64,000 bases of DNA from Bacillus sp. 1NLA3E (lineage in GTDB: Bacteria; Bacillota; Bacilli; Bacillales; Cytobacillaceae), in NCBI RefSeq assembly GCF_000242895.2, contig NC_021171.1, positions 530,001-594,000 on the forward strand, read 5' to 3'. The position numbers and the translations under genes were made by a program. Each line of letters opens with the position of its first letter. Within the stretch, counting starts at the first letter, position 1. The notes beneath the pieces are model-generated. The model did no database searches. It was not told where the DNA came from and saw nothing but the letters and a program-made list of their open reading frames with translations. Shown here piece after piece: positions 53,134-61,298 of the stretch.

Positions 53134-53589
53134 TCATAATACCTTAGTCATAAATACACTGTTTGGGTCATCAATGTAATCTGAAAACGGCTTGCAATAT
53201 TGAAACCCGAAGCCCGCGTACAGTCTTCTAGCTGGTTCAAAAGCATTCATTGAGCCTGTTTCCAAACTTATCCTGGAATAGCCACGTCTTTTGGCTTCTT
53301 CAATTATTTGTTGAAGAATTCGTTTTGCTACACCTTTCCTTAGATGGGATGTAGATGTTCGCATTGATTTTATCTCTCCATGTAGACTATTTAATTCTTT
53401 AAGCGCACCGCATCCAAGTAATTCATTTTTTTTCCATGCACTCCAGAATGTAATCTCTGGTCTTTGCAGTTGCTCAAGATTTAGTGCATGTATACTTTCG
53501 GGTGGAGAGTTCAATGCCATGCTTAGAAGATGTTCCTTTACAAATTCAGCAACTTTTGTTCCAGTTAAATCATCAAGTTTAATATCCAT
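53134..53589 (-). CDS. GNAT-family N-acetyltransferase
   Basis: The 151-residue protein has the GNAT acetyl-CoA-binding motif A (IKSMRTSTSHLRKGVAKRILQ; the Rx2-like loop is LRKGVA) and motif B (GYSRISLETGSMNAFEPARRLY). It also has the C-terminal FGFQYC turn. It transfers an acetyl group from acetyl-CoA to an unknown amine. Length is typical. GGAGGGTC precedes the ATG. Confidence 0.9.
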   Translation of the reverse strand: MDIKLDDLTGTKVAEFVKEHLLSMALNSPPESIHALNLEQLQRPEITFWSAWKKNELLGCGALKELNSLHGEIKSMRTSTSHLRKGVAKRILQQIIEEAKRRGYSRISLETGSMNAFEPARRLYAGFGFQYCKPFSDYIDDPNSVFMTKVL

Positions 53590-53741
53590 AAAAGACCCTC
53601 CAAATCAATATACTTTTTAAATCCTAATAATAATTCACCTAACTTTCAACAGTAATGGAAGGTTATCTCACATACAAATTATCATAACTAGTATCCTTTT
53701 CTTTAAAGAACAAATTTTTTAACTATTCAGAAATTGAATTC

Positions 53742-53826
53742 CTTGTTTATCTAAACTGACCATTACTCGAATAAGGAAAAAGCCTTATTCCTTATTGAAG
53801 TAAAGCACCCGTTAGTTGAATAAGAT
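53742..53826. repeat. Intergenic repeat, copy R5
   Basis: CTAAACTGACCATTACTCGA, the hairpin AATAAGGAAAAAGCCTTATT, and GCACCCGTTAGTTGAATAAG form a copy between the GNAT and esterase genes. Confidence 0.7.
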
Positions 53827-53892
53827 GGTAATTCTAATTATTAATGGCTTTGTTTGAATATCCTATTACGACTGCTTTAAAGGGACTCTTAT

Positions 53893-54663
53893 CTATTTTA
53901 CTGACATTAAATAAGAAACAATTTCAGGAACTCTCTTCTTAAAGAAATAATAGTTATGTTCTGCATCCTTAATAGTCTCAAATTTCGCATTGGGCAATTT
54001 CTCTCTCAATATTGTAAAAACCGCTTTGTTTGATGCTAAAAATTCATTACTTATCATATCTTCTTTACCTGCCTCCTTCGTTCCACAATCTAAGTAAAAC
54101 ATTTCAATCAATGACAAATCGGTATCTTGTATTAACTTTTCAATTTCCTCCTGGTTACGGTAAAAAGCTGAAGACAAAACAGCTATGCTTTTGAATACTT
54201 GAGGATAACGGCACATAGCGTAAGTGGAAATAAGTCCTCCTAAGGAAATTCCTGCCATTGCAGTACGGTCTTTTAACGTACGGTATTTATTGTCTATGAA
54301 TGGCTTTAGTTCATTCACGATAAAGTCTACATACTGTATCCCTTTTCCACCAGCTGAACTAGCCTGACCTAATATTTTCTTGCTATATTCCCCATTTATC
54401 CAAGGACAATATTCATTTATTCGTTCTTCGCTATTTTGATCTATTCCGACAACGATAACTTCCAATCCATTTTCATCTAAGTAGTTTTCAAGTTCTAAAG
54501 ATGTGCCACCAATTGCATCATTATCCTGAAAAACATTTTGCCCATCGTGCATATACAACACGGGGTAACTCTGATTTTGCTTGTTGTAATTTTTAGGTAG
54601 ATATACTCTAATCAGTCTTTCTTGTTCGAATGAAGTTATATATATAGGAAATATTTCTAACAC
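53893..54663 (-). CDS. Esterase D / alpha-beta hydrolase family protein
   Basis: The protein of about 256 residues has the putative-esterase fold: IRVYLPKNYNK, SYPVLYMHDGQNVF, the nucleophile elbow AGISLGGLISTYA (Ser in GxSxG) and the late ETIKDAEHNYYFF with the likely catalytic His. It resembles Bacillus YbbA/BesA-type siderophore or carboxylic esterases, but the substrate is unknown. I prefer GTG 54663 because AAAGGCGG sits 6 bases before it. The upstream in-frame ATG 54687 has no ribosome binding site. Confidence 0.88.
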   Translation of the reverse strand: MLEIFPIYITSFEQERLIRVYLPKNYNKQNQSYPVLYMHDGQNVFQDNDAIGGTSLELENYLDENGLEVIVVGIDQNSEERINEYCPWINGEYSKKILGQASSAGGKGIQYVDFIVNELKPFIDNKYRTLKDRTAMAGISLGGLISTYAMCRYPQVFKSIAVLSSAFYRNQEEIEKLIQDTDLSLIEMFYLDCGTKEAGKEDMISNEFLASNKAVFTILREKLPNAKFETIKDAEHNYYFFKKRVPEIVSYLMSVK

Positions 54664-54732
54664 GACTATTCCGCCTTTCTCTATCATTTCTATATTTTAA
54701 ATCTTACCATAATTTTCATTAATTCCCTTGTA

Positions 54733-54754
54733 TCCTTGTAGAACTAACCTACCC
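54733..54754. repeat. Intergenic repeat, copy R6, left part
   Basis: GTAGAACTAACCTACCCTTA matches the opening of the repeat family. The right part resumes at 55065 after a 310-bp insertion. Confidence 0.6.
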
Positions 54755-55064
54755 TTATATACAGTATGATTTTTGACCGTATTCATCGTAAATAACGAAA
54801 CAAAAATAGCGTATTTTCTAACTTTGTTTACTTATTATCTTCAGTAAGTATTTATAGTTTTCAACGTTAACAAACATAGGACTTTATTTGGAGGGGTGGG
54901 TATGATAGGCTTGGCTGCCTGATGAAACAACTGCTTCAGCCTTTCAAGACAACTCATACCCACGGAGGCTCCAAGTCAAGTCCTTAAACGCTTATCTATG
55001 GATACATATAAACAAAGATAAAAGGTGCACCATTCCAAGGATTTATTCCCGATACTGTATATAA
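54755..55064. mobile_element. MITE-like non-coding element with terminal inverted repeats
   Basis: TTATATACAGTAT (54755-54767) and ATACTGTATATAA (55052-55064) are perfect 13-bp inverted repeats. They bound 310 bases without any open frame of note. The element splits a copy of the local intergenic repeat. Ends of the form TA-TACAGTAT recall TA-targeting IS630/mariner-type derivatives. It carries the hairpin at 54878-54984. No transposase for it is visible in the window. Confidence 0.6.
54878..54984. ncRNA. Strong 107-nt hairpin inside the MITE-like element
   Basis: AGGACTT (54878-54884) pairs with AAGTCCT (54978-54984). TGGAG then pairs with CTCCA, and GTGGGTATGA with TCATACCCAC, and an inner AGGCT/AGCCT arm closes the fold. 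The pairing extends over most of the length with few bulges. It could be a structured RNA or simply the fold of a mobile element. Confidence 0.55.
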
Positions 55065-55130
55065 CTGCTAGTTAGTTGAACAAGAAAAAGGATCGCCGCA
55101 GCAACCCCCTTGTTAAACTCCAGCAACCGT
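55065..55130. repeat. Intergenic repeat, copy R6, right part
   Basis: CTGCTAGTTAGTTGAACAAG, AAAAAGGATCGCCGCAGC continues the repeat interrupted at 54755. Confidence 0.6.
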
Positions 55131-55144
55131 TAGTAATAAATAGA

Positions 55145-55465
55145 TTAAGGTCCAGTACCACAAGATACCTTATAAATGTTATCAGCAGTCTTTTTTGCAT
55201 AGCATAAGGATGGAGTGGTACCCGTTACATTGTCCCAATCTTTCCATAAAACTTCATATAGCTTTCCATACTGATCATCCTTATAATTTTTGTCATTTAT
55301 TACTGCAAAAAAACTTTGATAGGGATGCCCTGATTTTTGAATATAGTTTCTTATTGCACTTCTTGGAGAATTGTCATTGTGAATGATTGGAGCTAATAAT
55401 GGTGATAAAATTATAAGAATTAATATTACAGAACTAACAATAAGAATAATGTTTTTCTTTTTCAA
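55145..55465 (-). CDS. Small exported or membrane-anchored hypothetical protein
   Basis: The 106-residue protein has a basic start (KKKN), one hydrophobic segment (about residues 5-28, IILIVSSVILILIILSPLLA) and an extracytoplasmic part of about 78 residues with two cysteines (SLCYAKK and VSCGTG) that could form a disulfide. The start codon is TTG 55465, supported by AAGGAGG 8 bases upstream. There is no family I can name. It lies next to a DUF3888 pseudogene and repeat copies. Confidence 0.7.
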   Translation of the reverse strand: MKKKNIILIVSSVILILIILSPLLAPIIHNDNSPRSAIRNYIQKSGHPYQSFFAVINDKNYKDDQYGKLYEVLWKDWDNVTGTTPSLCYAKKTADNIYKVSCGTGP

Positions 55466-55529
55466 TTCCTTTCCTCCTTTCTTTTATTTGGAATAAATAT
55501 AAGGTTCTATATTGAAAAGTGAACTTCCT

Positions 55530-55620
55530 TCTTCATTAACCTGCTCCGTTAGTGGAACAAGAAAAAAAGCCGCCGTAGCAGCTGATGATCTTCAACTCTT
55601 GCACCTGTTAGTTGCGTGAT
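55530..55620. repeat. Intergenic repeat, copy R7
   Basis: CATTAACCTGCTCCGTTAGT, GGAACAAGAAAAAAAGCCGC and GCACCTGTTAGTTGC define this copy. Confidence 0.7.
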
Positions 55621-55909
55621 GACTTGATCTACATTTTGCTTACTCCTTTAATTAACAAAGAAATTGAAAAACATTACGGCAAACCTAAGCAGTTTTATTG
55701 ACAAAAAGATTCTCCAAATCAAGAAGCTGGAACAAGGCAGCTACTACTTTGATGTAACAGTTCAGGTAACGACATTTGAAGGAGCCCACAATCCCCCTAA
55801 TGATTTAGTCACCATCACTTTCAATAATCATCGTTACCCAGGTTGGCGGGCGATTGATTTCAAAAGCAGAAGGTTAAAACCAAACGAAGATCAATACAGA
55901 CATCCTTAG
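55621..55909 (+). pseudogene. DUF3888 protein, truncated and frameshifted
   Basis: The frame from 55621 reads LLTPLINKEIEKHYGKPKQF then stops at TGA 55699-55701. The family sequence resumes one frame over as DKKILQIKKLEQGSYYFDV, TVQVTTFEGAHNPPNDLVTI. Joined, this matches DUF3888 proteins. The signal peptide and N-terminus are missing because a repeat copy replaces them, and a single-base frameshift disrupts the rest. It is not functional. Confidence 0.75.
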
Positions 55910-55930
55910 TAAAAGGGTTGTCTTTTTTTG

Positions 55931-56024
55931 TTCTTCAACTAACCTTCCCTTTAGTTGCATAAAAAAAGAGACCGCCATTGACGATCTCTTAATGTAACTA
56001 AAGCACCCGATTGTTGAAGATCAA
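55931..56024. repeat. Intergenic repeat, copy R8
   Basis: TTCAACTAACCTTCCCTTTA, GTTGCA, the hairpin GAGACCGCCATTGACGATCTC, and GCACCCGATTGTTGAAGATC form a full copy. The rest of the gap to 56213 shows no gene. Confidence 0.7.
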
Positions 56025-56213
56025 GATAATTATTATGATTGCTGCTTTTAGCTTGTTGAACGTGCTCGTTAACGTAATTCGTCATCCCTGTAAGGGTGAT
56101 TCATCAATATTCTTTGCTTCTCTATTTCTAACTCATTTGCAAATTCAGGTTAAACAATATTCATGACACGGACCAAATGGGCTTGTTCCAACTTCTCATA
56201 GAAATTCCTCCCT

Positions 56214-57128
56214 TTAAAACGCCGCTTTGTTTTGACATAGAATTTTGCACACATTATATTCTGCTTTTACTCGTTTGTTTTCAGGTAAATGTTTAATAAG
56301 GGATAACGCTGAATAAGGAACTTTAATGCTATGGGGATCATTATAAATTTTCGTCCAATAACGTTGGTCTGTAATAGCAGTGAAAAAAGGCTGTGTAACC
56401 GCTTCATATAGCAGTTCATTTGGGTGTTGGCGATTTAAATGCATTTGCAGACGATGGAGCTGAAAACCTTTTTTTGATAGGTCTGAATAACCCATTTGTT
56501 CCAATTCCACGATAGCGTGAGCAAAGGTAACGCCGTGTTCTAACTCCCCTGTAAAAAAATAGAATACATCTTCCACCTTTCGGTCTGGGATTACAATTTC
56601 TAACTCTGCAAAACAGACTTCGATCAAGTCGAACAAAGAATTGTAGGCAGAGATTCCGAAAATGTCATCAAAACTTAAAGCCGTATAGTCTTTGATTCCG
56701 TAATAGCGGTTTTGGCGGTCTTTTGAAGCGTGCATAATGGTTTGATAAACACCTTTAGCAATGCTAACTTTGCATAAATCGGGGCGATCCTTTAAGGCTT
56801 TTAACCCTAAAACACCAAGGATTACACCGTGTCCAGATGAACGAAGACCCTCTAGATTTGCTTCAATTCCTTTCAAGACGTGCTCTATATGGCAGAGATC
56901 CGCAACTTCATCGGTTGAATAAGGAGCAAACAATTCTGGATATTTCCCTATGTAATGCTCACAATTCTGAATTAATCCACTTTTCACATGATCAGGGAGA
57001 TCATTTTCCTTGTCTAAATAGTAAGCGGCTAATAAGGCTGCACCAAAATGCCCTTCAAACCATCCTTTTTCCCCAGAACGTGCTAAAGCATTTAATCCTA
57101 AATCAATATAATTATCAGGTACACCCAT
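56214..57128 (-). CDS. Helical hypothetical protein (304 aa), family not recognised
   Basis: The soluble product is nearly all helix by pattern, with repeated helical hairpins and short glycine or histidine turns: GWFEGHFGAALLAAYYL, SSGHGVILGVLGLKAL and GELEHGVTFAHAIVEL. This looks like an alpha-alpha toroid or HEAT-like solenoid. Several conserved-looking histidines cluster at these turns (about residues 27, 99, 198 and 203), which might suggest an enzyme with a central cavity. It has no signal peptide. AGGGAGGAAAT precedes the ATG. I cannot assign a family. Confidence 0.75.
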   Translation of the reverse strand: MGVPDNYIDLGLNALARSGEKGWFEGHFGAALLAAYYLDKENDLPDHVKSGLIQNCEHYIGKYPELFAPYSTDEVADLCHIEHVLKGIEANLEGLRSSGHGVILGVLGLKALKDRPDLCKVSIAKGVYQTIMHASKDRQNRYYGIKDYTALSFDDIFGISAYNSLFDLIEVCFAELEIVIPDRKVEDVFYFFTGELEHGVTFAHAIVELEQMGYSDLSKKGFQLHRLQMHLNRQHPNELLYEAVTQPFFTAITDQRYWTKIYNDPHSIKVPYSALSLIKHLPENKRVKAEYNVCKILCQNKAAF

Positions 57129-57354
57129 TTACATTTCCTCCCTTTTTGCCTAAAAGAAATAATTTAATGATTCAAAAACAAATTATTTTCTCCGTTATTT
57201 TAATTGTCGCAGTTGTCTGGATACCGTTATCTAATTTGGAATATGGAAAATACGACAACTTTGACTTTCTACTTATGTATTTATACATATATCTATTCCT
57301 TTGACTAGGGAATAACTGGATATGTATATCGATATAATACCATATGACTGCCTT
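57129..57354. other. Intergenic region
   Basis: This AT-rich gap holds the promoter region of the 304-aa gene. A short hydrophobic plus-strand reading frame in it lacks a start site and is not credible as a gene. Confidence 0.4.
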
Positions 57355-57480
57355 GTCGGCTCCACTAATCTGCCCGTTACTTTAAGTACACTCCTTCACA
57401 ATCTCTATTTTTAAAATAAATATCCAAATTAACTACCAAGTGCTATTCAAGAATATGGCCCGTTTGCTGAAGATCACTGA
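57355..57480. repeat. Intergenic repeat, copy R9
   Basis: CTAATCTGCCCGTTACTTTA, AGTACACTCCTTCACAATCT and GCCCGTTTGCTGAAGATCAC make up this copy. Its first half matches R1 closely. Confidence 0.65.
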
Positions 57481-57850
57481 ATAATCAGTGTCATCTCATT
57501 GTATGAGGTTGTTTTCATCCGAGATACATGTTCAAATAGGGCGAGACAAGTATTCATTTTTTCGAGACGGTGGTTTAATTTAAACGAAATATTCAATCTG
57601 GTAAAAACCAACCTGTCATTCGGTTGTAAATTCACTTTCATTCATCGGTAAATATTATGTTATTCCTGGTACATATCGGTGGCCGTTATCATAATGAGTG
57701 GCTTTAAGAAAAATGGGGATTTAAGTGTGACAAAAATTGTCGCGGAAATGTTCTGTTTGTCCAATCGCAAGCGAGACAAATGTGATATCTTATACATAGT
57801 AAAATATTTTGAAGTAAATCTAGCTTAATAGAAAGTGGGGTTTACGGGCG
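57481..57850. other. Promoter region of the nitrous-oxide-stimulated-promoter family gene
   Basis: The region includes the inverted repeat GTGACAAAAATTGTCGC at about 57727-57743, which could be a regulator site. I see no gene. Confidence 0.35.
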
Positions 57851-58174
57851 ATGACCACACAAAAAAGAGAACTCAACAACGGTCCAGTCATCCAGAAGGA
57901 AAAAGAAATGGTTACAAAAATGATAGATTTGTACTGTCGAAAAAAACACCAACGTAATGAATTATGTGAACAATGTCAGGACCTAAAGTCTTATGCATAT
58001 AAACGACTTTCACTTTGCCGTTTTGGTGAAGAGAAAACGGCTTGCTCCAATTGCACTGTTCACTGCTATAAACCAGATTATCGTCAAAAGATGAAAGCCG
58101 TTATGCGTTTTTCTGGTCCATGGATGCTACTGTATCACCCAATATATTCTGTGAAACATTTGTTGAATAAATGA
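57851..58174 (+). CDS. Nitrous oxide-stimulated promoter family protein
   Basis: The 107-residue protein carries the family pattern: KEMVTKMIDLYCRKKH, LCEQCQDLKSYAYKRLSLC, KTACSNCTVHCYKPDYRQKM and VMRFSGPWMLLYHP. Its conserved cysteines (about eight) suggest a metal or iron-sulfur site. The family name comes from an upstream promoter responding to nitrous oxide in another organism, and the molecular role is not known. ATG 57851 follows GTGGGGTTTACGGGCG. An inverted repeat about 110 bases upstream may bind a redox regulator. Confidence 0.88.
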   Translation: MTTQKRELNNGPVIQKEKEMVTKMIDLYCRKKHQRNELCEQCQDLKSYAYKRLSLCRFGEEKTACSNCTVHCYKPDYRQKMKAVMRFSGPWMLLYHPIYSVKHLLNK

Positions 58175-58194
58175 GAATGCATTAAAATAAAAAT

Positions 58195-58428
58195 GCTCTT
58201 TTCTAAAAGATTGTTGTTTTTTTTATAGGTTTTAGAAAACCGTTGATAAAGAAGTTGATTGGAGCGGAAGGTGCTCGACTCCTGCGGGAGCAGCGGGACA
58301 GGTGAGACCCCGCAGGAGCTTTAGCGACGAGGAGGCTCACCGCCCGCCCCGCGGAAAGCGAGCACCTGGAGCGGAAATAAACCACACTTCTCTTTTAGTA
58401 AATAGCAACAAAGTTTACGAAGACAGTC
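58195..58428 (+). repeat. Long palindromic repeat, copy C (complete)
   Basis: This copy has both flanks: GCTCTTTTCTAAAAGATTG on the left, the core from GTTGATTGGAGCGGAAGGTG to GCACCTGGAGCGGAAATAAA, and AGTAAATAGCAACAAAGTTT, ACGAAGACAGTC on the right. It is the best reference for the full about 235-base unit. It lies between the nitrous-oxide family gene and the UvrC-like gene. Confidence 0.9.
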
Positions 58429-58431
58429 AAT

Positions 58432-58462
58432 AAAAAACACCACGAACTTTCGGGTGTTTTTT
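58432..58462 (-). terminator. Terminator of the UvrC-like gene
   Basis: AAAAAACACC (58433-58442) pairs with GGGTGTTTTTT. On the minus strand it overlaps the stop codon region and ends in a T-run. Confidence 0.85.
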
Positions 58463-59573
58463 ATTTTGAAAGAAGTTCATAAACTGGGTCCAATAGTTTG
58501 TCAATCTCTTCAACTAGATTAGGGTTATCTTCTGAGTCCAGCCAGTGCTCAGGTATAGTCCTGTTATTGCTGGGACTACCCTTTAAATAGCTATAAATAA
58601 TCTGCGCTTCATCAATGTCCTCACTGCTTATCTCTAGGGGAGAATGAAACGCTGCATTTTTAAAACAGATAAATATATTTGATCTAATCATAGATCTAAT
58701 TAGTTCAAAATTTATAGCTTCAAGGGCAAATTTTTCGCAAAATAGAACTTTATTCCCTTTAATGAGGAAAAGTTTGATCGTGTGCTCACTTAGGTGTTCT
58801 ATCATGGCGATATTATGATTCTCTTTTGTGAACGCGATCACCTTTTCTCTATTTAAGAGGAAGTTTAATGATTCGATTAGGTCTCGATATTTTGCTGCAG
58901 TTTCAAAATCAAAATTCTCGGAAGCATTAAGCATTCTTTCCTTCAAATCTTCAAGAATGCTTTTGTCAGTACCATTCAGTAACGAGATGATTTTGTCCAA
59001 AATCTCGTTGTATTGCTCGATTGCAGAGCCGCCCAAACACATGCCAATGCACATACCTAAGGAGTAGTTCAAACAGGCTACTTTCTTATTAGAAGGGTTA
59101 CTGCAGTTAATTTTTAAGAATTCTTTAAGTCCTTGTAAAATTTTTTCTACAGAACTTTTGCTTGAATAGGGACCAAAATAAATATTGTTGTCATTTTCAA
59201 TAGTGCAATTGGTCAATTCTATTTTTCGGTATTCTTCATCCATCTTTATCACAATATAGGTATATGATTGAGGACTTTTCATTTTTTTATTATAGGTTGG
59301 CTTAATTTCTTTAATTAATTTGCATTCAAGCATAAAGGCTTCAAATTCTGTGTCTGTAAGAATGTAGTCAAAGTCCTTTAAGTTTTGGACCAGCTTTTTA
59401 ACCTTTTGGGTATGGGATTTAGAATTTTGAAAGTAGGATTGGACTCTATTCTTTAGATTTTTTGATTTACCGACATAAATGATACATCCAAGTGAATCTT
59501 TCATTAAGTAAACCCCAGGAGTGGAGGGAAGGTTTTTAACCTTATCTTTTAAATTAATATGAATTCCTCCCAT
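58461..59573 (-). CDS. Short UvrC-like GIY-YIG protein
   Basis: The protein of about 370 residues has an N-terminal GIY-YIG nuclease domain (STPGVYLMKDSLGCIIYVGKSKNLKNR). A cysteine cluster follows that resembles the UvrC iron-sulfur region (INCSNPSNKKVACLNY, GMCIGMC). The UVR motif comes next (MLNASENFDFETAAKYRDLI). It ends about 130 residues later without the RNase H-like nuclease and helix-hairpin-helix domains of full UvrC (about 590 residues). It could make only the 3' incision, like Cho. I prefer ATG 59573; the upstream start at 59624 is less likely. GGGAGG lies just inside and could serve an ATT start. Confidence 0.85.
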   Translation of the reverse strand: MGGIHINLKDKVKNLPSTPGVYLMKDSLGCIIYVGKSKNLKNRVQSYFQNSKSHTQKVKKLVQNLKDFDYILTDTEFEAFMLECKLIKEIKPTYNKKMKSPQSYTYIVIKMDEEYRKIELTNCTIENDNNIYFGPYSSKSSVEKILQGLKEFLKINCSNPSNKKVACLNYSLGMCIGMCLGGSAIEQYNEILDKIISLLNGTDKSILEDLKERMLNASENFDFETAAKYRDLIESLNFLLNREKVIAFTKENHNIAMIEHLSEHTIKLFLIKGNKVLFCEKFALEAINFELIRSMIRSNIFICFKNAAFHSPLEISSEDIDEAQIIYSYLKGSPSNNRTIPEHWLDSEDNPNLVEEIDKLLDPVYELLSK

Positions 59574-59839
59574 CACATGAATTCCTACTATTCTACCATA
59601 ATTTCTAGAAATCAGTGTTGCCATAAAGTTTCGTACTTGATTTACTCAAGCAGTTTTCATACGGATAAATTAGGGTTATGCTATTAGTAAAGCCCAAAAG
59701 TTTAGATTGGGCACAATATATATTGTTAAGATTCAGTTTCATCTAACGATATTGTGATACTCAAAAGGCTAATGTTGGAATAACTATGTCAATAACAGCT
59801 TTAAGTGATATATTCTATAAAGAAAGGTGCGTGTTTTAA

Positions 59840-60415
59840 ATGAAAAAAGGTTTTTTAGGAATTGGAATCTTTATTGCGGTGATTGTAATTATTGGTGTAA
59901 TGCTGATGTCCAGTTATAACAATTTTGTCAATTTAAATGAAAATGTCGATCAATCGTACGCCCAAATTGAAAATCAGCTTCAAAGAAGGCTTGATTTAAT
60001 ACCCAACCTAGTAAACACAGTTAAGGGATATGCTTCACATGAAAAGGAAGTGATCGCCTCGATTTCAGATGCTCGTGCAAGTCTTGCCGGTGCAAAAACT
60101 CCGAAAGAGGAAGCGACAGCTAACGCAGAAGTAACAAGTGCTTTAAACCGTTTGCTCGTAGTAGTAGAAAACTATCCGGATCTTAAAGCGGATAAGCAGT
60201 TTACTCAGTTAATGGATGAACTTGCTGGGACAGAAAATAGAATCTCAGTGGCTCGAAAAGATTATAATGACCAGGTAGCGGTTTATAACAAAAAGGTAAA
60301 AAGAATGCCAGGAGCAATTGTAGCAAGAATGACTGGATTCGATGAAAAGGAATATTTTAAAGCGGATCCTAAAGCGGCAGTACCACCAGAGGTTGATTTT
60401 GGAGGCAATCAATAA
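59840..60415 (+). CDS. lemA: LemA family protein
   Basis: The 191-residue protein has an N-terminal membrane segment (about residues 5-24). The LemA helical domain follows, with NLNENVDQSYAQIENQLQRR, LIPNLVNTVKGYASHE and RISVARKDYNDQVAVYN. Its start codon follows an AAAGGTG site. The stop shares a base with the start of the next gene (TAATG), so the two are translationally coupled. LemA and TPM-domain proteins are a common pair. Their joint role at the membrane is unresolved. Confidence 0.95.
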   Translation: MKKGFLGIGIFIAVIVIIGVMLMSSYNNFVNLNENVDQSYAQIENQLQRRLDLIPNLVNTVKGYASHEKEVIASISDARASLAGAKTPKEEATANAEVTSALNRLLVVVENYPDLKADKQFTQLMDELAGTENRISVARKDYNDQVAVYNKKVKRMPGAIVARMTGFDEKEYFKADPKAAVPPEVDFGGNQ

Positions 60416-61194
60416 TGAAAGCCAAAAGAGTCTTTAGCTTTCTTTTAGTTATATTTACCTTTTTTCTATTTGGAGGAAAAGGTTTTGCTGAGGAAATAAA
60501 GATTCCTGCTCCTGTTGGAGATATTTATGTACAGGATTTTGCCAATGTTTTAAATGAGCAGGAAAAAGCCGAATTAATAAATATAGGCCGAACAATTGAA
60601 GATCAAACAACCGCACAAGTTGCGGTCTTGACCGTCGACACAATAGGAGATCGCTCAATAGAGGAATTTTCGAATGAAGCTTTTCAACAATACGGAGTCG
60701 GGACCAAAAAGGAAAACAATGGGGTTTTGCTTGTATTGGCTTTGAATGATCGCAAAGTAAGGATTGAAGTTGGGTATGGGCTAGAAGGTAGACTTCCAGA
60801 TGGAAAAACAGGCCGGATACTGGATGAAAATGCGATCCCTTTCTTGCAAAATAAACAACCGGACAGAGCCATTGTTGAAACATATAGGGTGTTAGCTAAT
60901 GAAGTTCTAAAAGAATATGGCAAGGAAGGATTACAGACAACTGATAGTGGTCAGCAGGCAACTAGCGATAATGGACAAAAGGCAGCTGAGAGTAAAGGAA
61001 TAGGCATTCCTACTTGGTTGATCATCCTTATAGTTATTGTTGTAGTAATTCTTGATTTTAAGTTTTTTGGGGGAACCCTCACATATCTTCTCCTCTCCAT
61101 AATATCAAGAGGAGGAGGAGGCCGAGGCGGTGGTGGTTCTCGCGGAGGCGGAGGAGGCTCATCAGGTGGCGGAGGTGCAGGACGAGGTTGGTAA
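60415..61194 (+). CDS. TPM-domain (YgcG-type) protein
   Basis: The 259-residue protein has a cleavable signal (residues 1-26, FFLFGGKGFAEE). A TPM phosphatase-like domain follows (about 30-155, VQDFANVLNEQEKAELINI through RILDENAIPFL). Next is a variable linker, a membrane segment (about 197-217) and a glycine/arginine-rich tail (SRGGGGRGGGGSRGGGGGSS). The tail and domain order match YgcG proteins that accompany LemA. The TPM domain faces outside. It starts at the overlapping TAATG of lemA. Confidence 0.93.
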   Translation: MKAKRVFSFLLVIFTFFLFGGKGFAEEIKIPAPVGDIYVQDFANVLNEQEKAELINIGRTIEDQTTAQVAVLTVDTIGDRSIEEFSNEAFQQYGVGTKKENNGVLLVLALNDRKVRIEVGYGLEGRLPDGKTGRILDENAIPFLQNKQPDRAIVETYRVLANEVLKEYGKEGLQTTDSGQQATSDNGQKAAESKGIGIPTWLIILIVIVVVILDFKFFGGTLTYLLLSIISRGGGGRGGGGSRGGGGGSSGGGGAGRGW

Positions 61195-61298
61195 GGTCAC
61201 CCATCGGAGGTCAACCCGCTGTGTTAATAAACAGGTAAAATGGATAAAATTAAAAAAACTAGTGCTCGCTAATGTAACAATAATAATGGAGTGATGAT

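Noticed and set aside
54878-54984. Integron attC site
   Set aside because: The hairpin lacks GTTRRRY/RYYYAAC core boxes and no integrase is present.
57129-57304. Plus-strand frame overlapping the start of the 304-aa gene
   Set aside because: It has no ribosome binding site and is largely antisense to a well-supported gene.
50528-57480. CRISPR array in the repeat-rich block
   Set aside because: Repeats are irregularly spaced between genes, carry internal hairpins and vary in sequence. There are no uniform spacers and no cas genes.
57720-57800. FNR site before the nitrous-oxide-stimulated-promoter family gene
   Set aside because: Only a TGTGA half-site is present (TGTGATATCTTATACA); the second half does not match.
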